Assembly (NCBI GenBank): GCA_034211175.1 | Contig: JAXHUH010000097.1 | Location: 1 to 33,648, forward strand | Origin: JAXHUH01 sp034211175 | GTDB taxonomy: Bacteria > Actinomycetota > Acidimicrobiia > Acidimicrobiales > CAIXPF01 | Direction: 5' to 3' | DNA: 33,648 nt | In this document: positions 22,957 to 30,712 of the stretch, piece after piece | Numbering within the stretch: position 1 is the first letter of the stretch | Layout of the letters: each line of letters opens with the position of its first letter | The notes under the pieces: generated by a model | Databases searched by the model: none | Told to the model about the DNA's origin: nothing | The model's input: only the letters and a program-made list of their open reading frames with translations | Made by a program: the position numbers and the translations under genes

Positions 22957-24180
22957 CTACCAGCGCACCGGCACGCTGCGCGGGCCGCGGACCTGGCCGC
23001 CGCTCCACGCCACGGCGCCGGGGTCGGCGAGCTCGAAGGTGGGGATGCGGTCGAGGAAGCGCTCGATGGCGACGCGCAGCTCCATCCGGGCCAGGTTGGA
23101 GCCGAGGCAGCGGTGGATGCCCGAACCGAAGGCGAAGTGCCGGTTGCGCTGCCGGTCGATGACGAACTCGTCGGGTCGCTCGAAGTGCTCGGGGTCGCGG
23201 TTGCCGGCGGGAAACGCCATCAGGATCTTGTCGCCCTTCTTCATCGGGCAGCCGGCGTACTCGGTGTCCTCGGCCACGTAGCGGGCCATGGTCACCGGGC
23301 TGTAGAAGCGGAGGAACTCCTCGATGGCGCTGGTCATCAGCTCCGGCTCGTCGCGCAGGCGCTGCTGGTCCTCGGGGTTGGTGGCGAGGTGGTAGAGGCT
23401 CGATCCGATCGAGCTCCAGGTCGTGTCGATCCCGGCGAGCAGGAGCAGGAAGCAGCTGCCGATGCGGTGAGGGTCGTCCAGGGGGTCGCCGTCGTGCCGG
23501 GCCTCGACCAGCATGGTGATGAGGTCGTCGGGCCGCTGACCCTCCGGGACCCGCTCCCGCTCATCGAGCTTGTCCTTGAAGTAGCTGATGACCTCCAGCA
23601 CTGCGTCGGTGGAGCCCTGGATGTCGTGGAACCCCTGCTGGAGGATCGTGACCGCCCAGCCGGTGAAGATGGCCTCGTCCTCGAGCGGCACGCCGAGCAT
23701 GCGGGCGATGACCCGCACGGGGATGTGCTGGGCGTAGTCCTGGGCGGCATCGGCGTGGCCGGCGTCGACGAAGTCGTCGATCAGGTCGTCGGCCAGATCG
23801 CCGGTGATCGGCGTGAGCTCGTCGACCCGGCTGGGTCCGAACCGGGGCAGCAGCATGCGCCGGGCCCACGTGTGCACGGGTGGGTCGGAGGTGATGGGCG
23901 GGGCGATCAGCATGATCGCCGCCTCCGGGTTCAGCTCCCGGCCCGGCGTGATGACCGCGATGTCACGCGACGAGAAGCGCTCCACGTCATGCGCGATGGC
24001 GGCGAGGTCGTCGTAGCGGGTCGGCAGCCAGGTGGAGCCGTACCGCTCGGTGTGGGCCATCGGGCAGCGCGCTCGCAGGTCGGCCCACACCGGTGCCGGG
24101 TCGGCCACGTAGTCGGGGTCGAGGATGTCGAAGTCGGTGGCCCAGTCCTGGACGTCGGAGCGAGGGTCGGTGGCGGTCAT
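22957..24180 (-). CDS. cytochrome P450
   Basis: 407-residue soluble bacterial P450 that should hydroxylate a hydrophobic substrate using electrons from a ferredoxin partner, which is not encoded nearby. Signatures: I-helix AGIDTT (249-254), K-helix ExxR (E288-R291), the PERF-like region FERPDEFVIDR and the heme loop FAFGSGIHRCLG with C358. The sequence resembles actinobacterial CYPs acting on terpenoid, steroid or fatty acids (CYP125/CYP142-like neighbourhoods are common next to ligases and thiolase-like genes), but the subfamily cannot be assigned by eye. The ATG has GAGGA upstream. It is divergent from the thiolase-like gene at 24320 across a 139-bp gap, which should hold both promoters. 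Confidence 0.93.
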   Translation of the reverse strand: MTATDPRSDVQDWATDFDILDPDYVADPAPVWADLRARCPMAHTERYGSTWLPTRYDDLAAIAHDVERFSSRDIAVITPGRELNPEAAIMLIAPPITSDPPVHTWARRMLLPRFGPSRVDELTPITGDLADDLIDDFVDAGHADAAQDYAQHIPVRVIARMLGVPLEDEAIFTGWAVTILQQGFHDIQGSTDAVLEVISYFKDKLDERERVPEGQRPDDLITMLVEARHDGDPLDDPHRIGSCFLLLLAGIDTTWSSIGSSLYHLATNPEDQQRLRDEPELMTSAIEEFLRFYSPVTMARYVAEDTEYAGCPMKKGDKILMAFPAGNRDPEHFERPDEFVIDRQRNRHFAFGSGIHRCLGSNLARMELRVAIERFLDRIPTFELADPGAVAWSGGQVRGPRSVPVRW

Positions 24181-24319
24181 CGGGTGTCCTCAAAGGCTCG
24201 GAGAAGGGTTTCCAACCGGAGGCAAGGGCCCCTTCGATGCGACACTAGTCCGAAGTTGTCTCTCGACGGAACACGTGGCAGGCTCCGTCTCGCACGACGG
24301 CGGCACCGGAGGGAGCGTC

Positions 24320-25522
24320 ATGCCAGCCGAGGGGAGGCGCACAGCACACGGTCCGTGGGGATCCACCGCCATCGCCGGCGTGGGTGAGACCGACCACGTG
24401 CGCGGATCCGACGTGCACGTCTGCGATCTCATCCTGGACGCCTCCATGACCGCCATCACCGACGCCGGGCTCACGCCCGCCGACATCGACGGCATCATCC
24501 CGCCGCCGGGCTTCATGAGCACCGAGGAGATCGCCGCCAACCTCGGGATCCCCGACATCGCCTACCACGTCAGCGTCCTCATGGGCGGCGCCTCCCCGAC
24601 CGCTTCGCTCCAGACCGCGGCGATGGCCGTCGGGGCGGGGCTGGCCGAGGCCGTGCTGGTCACGCTGGGCTGGAACGGGTACTCCGCGCTGCGCCCGAAG
24701 CCCGACGCCCGCCCCACGAAGCGCACCATGAACCTCGGCCCCATGGGTGAGACGGTCCGCAACTTCTACGCGCCGTACGGGCTGATGTCGGCGGCGCAGC
24801 ACTACAGCCTGTACCTCCGCAGCTACGTGGACACCTTCGGCGTGCCGGAGGATGCGGCGGCCGCCGTCGCGCTCACCTGCCGGGAGCACGCGCAGCGCAA
24901 CGACAAGGCCTTGATGCGAGGCCGACCGCTCACCCGTGAGGACTACGACGCCTCTCCCTACATCGCCGAGCCGCTCCGCAAGTTCGACTGCTGCCTGGAG
25001 ACCGACTGCGCGGCGGCCGTGGTCGTGACCTCCCTCGAGCGCGCACGCGACCTCGCCCACCCAGCGGTGGTGTACCTCGGTGGCGCCGAAGGTCACCCTC
25101 AGCCCGCCGACGAGATCATCAATCGGCCCGACCTGCTCGAGCTCGGCATCCACCGGGCCGCGCCCCGGGCCTTCGCCCGGGCCGGCGTGGGCCCCCAGGA
25201 CATCGACGTGCTCGAGATCTACGACTGCTTCACCTACGTGGTGCTGCTCCAGCTGGAGGCCCTCGGCTACGCCGAGCCGGGCGGCGCCGCCGACTTCGTG
25301 GCCGACGGCACCATCTCCATCGAGGGCAGCTTCCCGCTCAACACCCACGGCGGCCTGCTGTCCCAGGGCCACTGCTGGGGTCTGAACCACCTGGTCGAGG
25401 CGACCCGGCAGCTGCGGGGCGACGCCGGTGCGGCCCAGGTGAGCGACGCCGAGCTGGCGCTGGTGACGGGCTACGGCGACCTGGGCGACGGCAGTGTCGC
25501 CATCCTGGGGGTGGACCGGTGA
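24320..25522 (+). CDS. second thiolase-like (Ltp-type) enzyme
   Basis: 400-residue thiolase-fold protein, a distant paralogue of the one at 12575. The cysteine position is again empty: GGASP (89-93). Conserved downstream parts are KFDCCLETDCAAAVVV, EIYDCFTYVVLLQLEALGY, NTHGGLLSQGHCWGLNH and TGYGDLGDGS. As with the first pair, a DUF35 gene follows, here overlapping by 4 bp (GTGA), so a fixed two-subunit complex is likely. Inferred chemistry is retro-aldol cleavage of an acyl-CoA. The ATG at 24320 is chosen for GGAGGGA 5 bases upstream; the frame extends to 24125 but that part lies over the P450 start on the other strand. Confidence 0.85.
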   Translation: MPAEGRRTAHGPWGSTAIAGVGETDHVRGSDVHVCDLILDASMTAITDAGLTPADIDGIIPPPGFMSTEEIAANLGIPDIAYHVSVLMGGASPTASLQTAAMAVGAGLAEAVLVTLGWNGYSALRPKPDARPTKRTMNLGPMGETVRNFYAPYGLMSAAQHYSLYLRSYVDTFGVPEDAAAAVALTCREHAQRNDKALMRGRPLTREDYDASPYIAEPLRKFDCCLETDCAAAVVVTSLERARDLAHPAVVYLGGAEGHPQPADEIINRPDLLELGIHRAAPRAFARAGVGPQDIDVLEIYDCFTYVVLLQLEALGYAEPGGAADFVADGTISIEGSFPLNTHGGLLSQGHCWGLNHLVEATRQLRGDAGAAQVSDAELALVTGYGDLGDGSVAILGVDR

Positions 25523-25938
25523 GCGGCAGCTACGTGCCCAAGCCCGAGTGGCTCGTGCTCGACTGGCACCACGCCTGCATCGAGGCCGGCGCGCTCACCG
25601 TGCAGCGCTGCGACGCGTGCGGGACGTCACGTCAGCCCCCGCGGCGGTTCTGCGCCCGGTGCGCCAGCCCGGCGTCGTCGTTCGAGCCGGTGGCGGGAAC
25701 CGGAACGGTCCGCTCGCTGGCCGTCAGCCACCGCAGCCTCGACCCGGGCTGGCAGGCCGAGGTCCCCTTCGCCACGCTGGTCGTCGAGCTCGATGAGGGC
25801 CCGAGGGTGCTCGCCGCCACCAAGATGGGCCCGGACGAAGTCGGGATCGGTGCGGCGGTGCGCTGCACCGTCGAGCGCCGCTCCGAGGACTTTGCCCTGG
25901 TGTGGGCCGAACCGATCACCGACACCACGGAGGGATGA
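25519..25938 (+). CDS. second DUF35 zinc-ribbon/OB-fold protein
   Basis: 139-residue DUF35 protein. The zinc ribbon cysteines are C31, C34, C45 and C48 (CDAC, CARC), followed by the OB fold (AGTGTVRSLAVSHRSLD, then PFATLVVELDEG). The GTG start overlaps the stop of the thiolase-like gene, which implies balanced synthesis of both subunits. Expected to bind acyl-CoA and to complete the active site of its partner. Sequence differs clearly from the DUF35 protein at 13759, so the two pairs probably serve different substrates or steps. Confidence 0.88.
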   Translation: MSGSYVPKPEWLVLDWHHACIEAGALTVQRCDACGTSRQPPRRFCARCASPASSFEPVAGTGTVRSLAVSHRSLDPGWQAEVPFATLVVELDEGPRVLAATKMGPDEVGIGAAVRCTVERRSEDFALVWAEPITDTTEG

Positions 25939-25960
25939 CGGCCACGCCGTCGCACATGCC

Positions 25961-26944
25961 ATGTTGCACACCCGTTTGACCGACCTGCTCGACTGCGAGC
26001 ACCCCGTGATGCTCGCCGGCATGGGCGGCGTGTCCTACGCCGCCCTCGTCGCCGCGGTGAGCGAAGCCGGCGGCTTCGGCACCCTCGGCGCCGCGCCCAT
26101 GGGGCTCGACCGCTTGCAGCGCGAGATGGCCGAGGTCCGCGCGCAGACCAGCGCACCGTTCGGCGTCGACCTGCTGACCGCGCTTCCCGGCGGCATGGAG
26201 GAACAGGTCGACGCCATCATCACCGGCGGCGCGTCCGTGTTCGTGGCCGGCCTGGGGGTGCCACGCGAGGTCGTCGACCAGTGCCACCGCGCCGGCGTCC
26301 TGGTCATGAACATGTGCGGCAAGGTCCGCCACGCCGTGGCCGCGGTCGAGGCCGGCTGCGACGTCGTCATCGCGCAGGGCACCGAGGCCGGCGGGCACAC
26401 CGGCACCGTGGCCACCATGCCGCTCGTGCCCCAGATCGTCGACGCCGTCGGCGACCGGGTCCCCGTCGTGGCCGCCGGCGGCATCTTCGACGGCCGGGGC
26501 CTGGCTGCGGCCCTCGCCCTCGGCGCCGACGGCGTGTGGGTCGGCACCCGCTTCATCGCCACCCCCGAGGCCCACGTGGTGTCCGGCTACCGCGAGGCGC
26601 TGGTCGAGGGCCGCGACGACGACACCGTCATCACCCGCGCCTTCACCGGCAAGACACTGCGCGCCGTGCGCAACGACTACACGCAGTTCTTCGAGGAGCA
26701 CCCCGAGGAGCTGGCCCGCTTCCCCGACCAGATCGGCCGCTCGATGTCCGACGGTGCCATGCACCTCGGCGCCCCACCCGACACCGACGACATCGACCCG
26801 GCCAAGGAGTGCTACGCCGCCGGGCAGGGCCTCGGAGGCATCCACGAGATCGTGCCCGCCGGCGAGCTCGTCCACCGGTTCGTCGAGGAGGCCGAGCACG
26901 AGCTCGACCGGCTCGCCTCGCTCCGGTCGCCCGCCTCCCGGTGA
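25961..26944 (+). CDS. nitronate monooxygenase family flavoprotein
   Basis: 327-residue FMN-dependent TIM-barrel protein of the nitronate monooxygenase/2-nitropropane dioxygenase family (PF03060). Typical parts are CEHPVMLAGMGGV near the start, PFGVDLL, AQGTEAGGHTG (138-148, with H146 as the likely catalytic residue), VVAAGGIFDGRGLAAALALGADGV and GTRFIAT. In catabolic clusters such proteins may instead act as double-bond reductases or oxidases on CoA esters, so a nitronate substrate is not assured. The ATG at 25961 lacks a good ribosome site and sits 22 bp after the DUF35 stop; a better placed ATG at 25935 overlaps that stop but is out of frame and reads only 14 codons. Confidence 0.88.
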   Translation: MLHTRLTDLLDCEHPVMLAGMGGVSYAALVAAVSEAGGFGTLGAAPMGLDRLQREMAEVRAQTSAPFGVDLLTALPGGMEEQVDAIITGGASVFVAGLGVPREVVDQCHRAGVLVMNMCGKVRHAVAAVEAGCDVVIAQGTEAGGHTGTVATMPLVPQIVDAVGDRVPVVAAGGIFDGRGLAAALALGADGVWVGTRFIATPEAHVVSGYREALVEGRDDDTVITRAFTGKTLRAVRNDYTQFFEEHPEELARFPDQIGRSMSDGAMHLGAPPDTDDIDPAKECYAAGQGLGGIHEIVPAGELVHRFVEEAEHELDRLASLRSPASR

Positions 26945-26960
26945 CCATCGTCATCCCCAT

Positions 26961-26979
26961 CGGGAGCCGCCGGCTCCCG
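26961..26979 (+). terminator. 8-bp hairpin between the nitronate monooxygenase and acyl-CoA dehydrogenase genes
   Basis: CGGGAGCC, loop GCC, GGCTCCCG, perfect stem, 16 bp after the stop and 29 bp before the next ATG. No T-run. It could be a weak terminator or an mRNA-processing hairpin that sets different levels for the two genes; the 63-bp gap is otherwise too short for a full promoter region. Confidence 0.45.
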
Positions 26980-27007
26980 CCACCCAGCTGAACAGGAGCG
27001 ATCACCC

Positions 27008-28261
27008 ATGACCCTGACCGAGGACACCGCGCTCGACGTCGATGCGTGGCTCGACGAGAACTGGGACCCCGACCTCACCGTCGAGCAGTGGTGGGCCCGG
27101 CTCGCCGACGCCCGCCTCGCCCATCCCATGCTGCCCGCCCCTTGGGGCCGGGACTGGTCGCGGACCGAGGCCTCGCAGCTCGCGCTGGCCATGGTCGAGC
27201 GCAAGGCGCTCGGGCCGCCGTCCGGGCTCGGGATGATGCTGGCTGCGCCGACCATCATCGCCCACGCGTCCGAAGAGCTGCAGCACCGTCTGCTCCCGCA
27301 GATCCTCAACGGTCAGCACGGATGGTGCCAGCTGTTCTCCGAGCCCGGCGCCGGCTCGGACCTCGCCGGACTGCAGTGCCGGGCCGAGCGCGACGGCGAC
27401 GAGTGGGTGGTCAGCGGCCAGAAGGTGTGGACCTCGCTGGGCCAGTGGGCCGACTACGGCATCCTCATCGCCCGCACCGACCCGGACGCGCCCAAGCACC
27501 GGGGCATCACCTACTTCGCCTTCCCCATGCGCCAGGACGGCGTGGAGGTGCGACCGCTGCGGGAGATGACCGGCCGGGCGCTGTTCAACGAGGTGTTCAT
27601 CGACGACGCCCGGGTGCCCCATGCCAACGTCATCGGCGATGTCGGCGACGGCTGGCGCGTGGCCAACACCACGCTGATGGTCGAGCGCAGCGGCATCGGC
27701 GGCAACAACGTCGCCGCCCCCAGCGCCGCCATCCCCGGCACCATCGCCGGGCACCTCACCCGCCCCGCCGGGTCCTTCGAGCACGAGGTGCCCGCACTCG
27801 GCGAGGGCGGCGTCGGGCCAGGTCGCGTCAAGTCGCTCATCAAGCTCGCCGAGGAACAGGGCAAGCTCTCGGACCGGACCATCCGCAACGACCTCATGCG
27901 CCTGCATTCGATGGTGGAGATCACCGGCTGGCACCTCGGTCGCATGAAGTCCGGCAACGCCGCCACCGGTGGCGAGGGCAACCTGGCCAAGCTGCGCAAC
28001 AGCGACGTCATCCGCCTGGCCCGCGATCTCGGCTGCCGGATCCTCGGACCCGGTGCCACCCTCGTGGGCCCGGAGTCCCCGTCCGGGGGGTCCATCCAGG
28101 AGATGACGATGTTCTCGCCGTCACCCTCGATCTACGGGGGCAGCGACCAGGTGCAGCGCAACATCATCGGCGAACGCGTGCTCGGCCTCCCCAAGGAGCC
28201 GGGCCCGGACAAGGCCACACCGTTCCGGGACCTGCCGCAGAACACCGCGCCATCGCGCTGA
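27008..28261 (+). CDS. acyl-CoA dehydrogenase (FadE-type)
   Basis: 417-residue flavoprotein that introduces a double bond next to the CoA thioester, passing electrons to ETF. Motifs: FSEPGAGSDLAG (110-121), VWTSLGQWADYG (FAD contact), RSGIGGNN and the C-terminal IYGGSDQVQRNIIGERVLG. At the position where medium-chain enzymes carry the catalytic glutamate (YEGT) this protein has YGGS, so the base must lie elsewhere or come from a partner subunit, as in some actinobacterial heteromeric enzymes. No second acyl-CoA dehydrogenase is in the window. The ATG follows CAGGAG at 10 bases. A 15-bp hairpin begins 10 bp after the stop and marks the end of the catabolic unit. Confidence 0.9.
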   Translation: MTLTEDTALDVDAWLDENWDPDLTVEQWWARLADARLAHPMLPAPWGRDWSRTEASQLALAMVERKALGPPSGLGMMLAAPTIIAHASEELQHRLLPQILNGQHGWCQLFSEPGAGSDLAGLQCRAERDGDEWVVSGQKVWTSLGQWADYGILIARTDPDAPKHRGITYFAFPMRQDGVEVRPLREMTGRALFNEVFIDDARVPHANVIGDVGDGWRVANTTLMVERSGIGGNNVAAPSAAIPGTIAGHLTRPAGSFEHEVPALGEGGVGPGRVKSLIKLAEEQGKLSDRTIRNDLMRLHSMVEITGWHLGRMKSGNAATGGEGNLAKLRNSDVIRLARDLGCRILGPGATLVGPESPSGGSIQEMTMFSPSPSIYGGSDQVQRNIIGERVLGLPKEPGPDKATPFRDLPQNTAPSR

Positions 28262-28271
28262 ATCGATCCAA

Positions 28272-28308
28272 CACTCCTCCCGTCCCGACACATGGGACGG
28301 GAGGAGTG
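28272..28308 (+). terminator. 15-bp perfect hairpin after the acyl-CoA dehydrogenase
   Basis: CACTCCTCCCGTCCC, loop of 7, GGGACGGGAGGAGTG, no mismatch. It lies 10 bp after the stop and before the transporter operon. No T-run follows. An in-frame ATG for the permease (28292) falls within its loop, which argues against that start. Confidence 0.7.
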
Positions 28309-28348
28309 CTACGTTGCTGGACGGCAATACTTGCCGACGCTCCGGGGG

Positions 28349-30357
28349 GTGCGGGCGCTCGATCTCGAAGCCGCGGTGAGCGGTGTGTTCACCGGCGGCA
28401 GCTATGCGCTCGTCGGTGTCGCCATCACACTGATGTTCCGTTCGACGGGCGTGCTGTCGTTCGCCCACGCCGCGTTCGCCGCCGTCGCTGCGTTCGTGTA
28501 CGTCGACTTCGGCGAGCGGGGGTGGCCGCTGCCGCTCGCCGCGGCGGTGGCCGTGCTGGTGGCCACCGCGTATGGCCTGATCTCGAGCGGTTGGCCGTGC
28601 GTCCCCTCGTCGGCGCCAACCCGGCCACCCGGCTCATCGCCACGCTGGGCATCCTCACCTTCACCTCCGGTCTGCTGCTGTGGCACTACGGCTTCGCCCC
28701 GGTGGTGGCCGAACCACTGCTGCCCTCCCGCTCACTGACCATCCTCGACGTCGCCGTCTCCTACCAGAAGGTGGCGGTGCTCGTCGCCGCCGCCATCCTC
28801 GCCGCCGCACTGGCCTGGTTCCTGGAGCGCACCCGCTTCGGCACCGCGGTGCGGGCCGTCGCCCAGGACCCCGAGGCAGCCCGGCTCCACGGCATCTCGC
28901 TCGGCGCGGTCGCCCGGTTCAACTGGGGGCTCGGGGCGTGCCTGTCGGCCATCGTCGGCGTCCTGGTCGCCCCCTTGCAGATCGTCAACGTGGGAACCTT
29001 CACCCTGCTGCTCACCAAGTCGCTGGCCGGCACCCTCGTCGGGGGCATGGCGTCGCTGCCGCTCACCTTCCTCGGCGGGCTGTTGGTGGGCGTCGTCGAA
29101 GCCATCTCCTCTGTCCACTTCGACCAACCAGGCATGCGCGAGATGGCGGTGCTGGGCTTGGTCGTGGTCGTGCTCCTCGTCCGGCGAACGTGGGCCGTGG
29201 CCCCCACCGCCTTCGCCGAGCCGCGGACCCGCCGGTGGATCCGGGTGCCGGTTCCGGCCTTCGTGCGGCCGCTGGCGCTCGCGGTGGCCGCAGCCGGCGT
29301 CGCCGTCGCCCTGGTCGTGCCCGCCGGGTCCACGTACTGGTCCTTCGTCGGCGGTCGGACGCTGTTCTTCGTCATCCAGGCGCTCAGCCTCGTGATGCTG
29401 GTCGGCTGGGGCGGCCAGGTCAGCCTCATGCAGGGGGCCTACGTCGGGGTGGGCGCGCTCGGCACCGGCTACCTCGTCGTCGAGCACGAGCTGGCCCTGT
29501 GGCTGGCGCTGCTGCTGGCGGCGGTGGCCGGCACCGCGATGGGAGCCATCGCCGGCATCCCGGCGCTACGACTGTCCGGCCTACAGTTCGCGGTCGCGTC
29601 GCTGGCCCTCAGCGGGGCCGCCGCCGCGTGGCTGTTCCAGCGACCCGAGATCCCCTCGTCGCTGGCCCGCAGCGACCTGTTCGGGATCGACCTGTCCAGC
29701 GACACGTCCGTCTACTACGTGATGCTGGCGCTCACCGCGCTGGCGATGCTGGCCGCCGCCAACCTCCGACGGTCGGTGCAAGGCCGGTTCCTCATCGCCG
29801 CCCGCGACACGCCCGAGGCCGTGGAGCACTTCGGAGCCTCCGCCACCCGGGCCCGCATGGGCGTCTTCGTGGTCGCCGCCTTCACCGCCACCCTCGGTGG
29901 TGGGCTCTACGCGGTGCTGATCAGCGGACTGTCGCCGACCGACTTCGCGTCGATGCTGTCGCTGTCGCTGCTCGTCTACACCGTGGTCGGCGGCAGCCAG
30001 TCCTTGGTCGGTCCGGTGATGGCCGGCCTCGCCTTCGGCCTGCTGCCCCAGATCACCCAGTCAACGGCCAGCGGGTCCGCCAACGCCATCCCGGACATGA
30101 TCGCGGGCGCCACCGTCATCCTCGTGCTGATCTTCCGGCCCGGGGGGCTCGCCGACCTCGTGCCCCGCCCGCGGCTGGCCCCGGACGCAGCAACCACCTC
30201 GGCGTCCGATGTCGCCGCCACCGTCCGCGACCGCCTCCGCAACGTGGCACCGCCCACCGCCGCGGCCGCGCTCACCGCCGCCCGTTCCCACCCGTACCAA
30301 CCGACGAAACCTGGAGAACCACGTGCCAGAGGAGCTCTCCGCGCACCCGTTGCGTGA
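28349..30357 (+). pseudogene. fused LivH-LivM branched-chain-amino-acid-type permease, frameshift near 28582
   Basis: Both permease subunits of a Liv-type (HAAT) ABC importer in one chain, about 669 residues when one base is restored. LivH half: GGSYALVGVAITLMF, LSFAHAAFAA, RTRFGTAVRAVAQDPEAA and the TLVGGMASLPL loop. LivM half from about 29330: SLVMLVGWGGQVSLMQGAYVG, ARDTPEAVEHFGAS and VGGSQSLVGPVMAG. A C is missing near 28582 (now CTGATCTCGAG); with it the sequence reads YGLILERLAVRPLVGANPATR. Upstream of that point the protein runs in the frame of 28349, downstream in another frame to 30357. The start is uncertain: GTG 28349 after GGGGG, or ATG 28292 inside the terminator hairpin. The last 35 bp overlap the next gene. 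Substrate not visible. Confidence 0.85.
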
Positions 30358-30712
30358 CCAACAGCGCCCCAACCCTCGGGGCGCACTCGACCGATGGCTG
30401 CCCGTGGCCGTGGCGGTGATCGGCGCAGTGTTGCTGTTCGCCGGCTACTGGGGCGCGTCCGACAGCACCGATCCGGGCGAGCAGCTGCCCCACATCGCGT
30501 CGGCGACCATCCCCGGTGCTGTGCTGGTGATCACCGCCGCGGTGCTGTTGCTGCGCCAGGAGGCGGCCCGCGCCCGGGAGGAATCGGCCGCTGTGGGCGC
30601 CCGCCTCGACGCCTTGGTCGAGTGGTTGGCCACCGCCAGCACCGACGCGGCGGCGGACGACGTGCCCGCTCGCGAACCGGACGCTGGCGGGCACGTCGTC
30701 CGGTCCCGGTGA
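30323..30712 (+). CDS. small two-helix membrane protein inside the Liv operon
   Basis: 129-residue protein of no recognised family. A polar, proline-containing N-terminus (residues 1-24) is followed by two membrane helices (about 25-44, WLPVAVAVIGAVLLFAGYWG, and about 58-77, ASATIPGAVLVITAAVLLL) joined by a short acidic loop, then a charged helix (RQEAARAREESAAVGARLDALVEWL cut here at about 78-101) that could form a coiled coil, and an acidic tail. The GTG start has GGAG 6 bases upstream and lies inside the permease 3' end; the stop overlaps the LivG start by 4 bp. Its place between permease and ATPase, with overlaps on both sides, suggests a role in the transporter, perhaps assembly or an accessory subunit. 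Confidence 0.7.
   Translation: MPEELSAHPLRDQQRPNPRGALDRWLPVAVAVIGAVLLFAGYWGASDSTDPGEQLPHIASATIPGAVLVITAAVLLLRQEAARAREESAAVGARLDALVEWLATASTDAAADDVPAREPDAGGHVVRSR

Noticed and set aside
20560..24387. 1275-codon open frame on the plus strand
   Set aside because: It runs opposite the GGDEF, CMD-like and P450 genes, all with full motif sets. Its translation is His/Asp/Gly/Val-rich without any recognisable domain, the usual shadow of high-GC genes.
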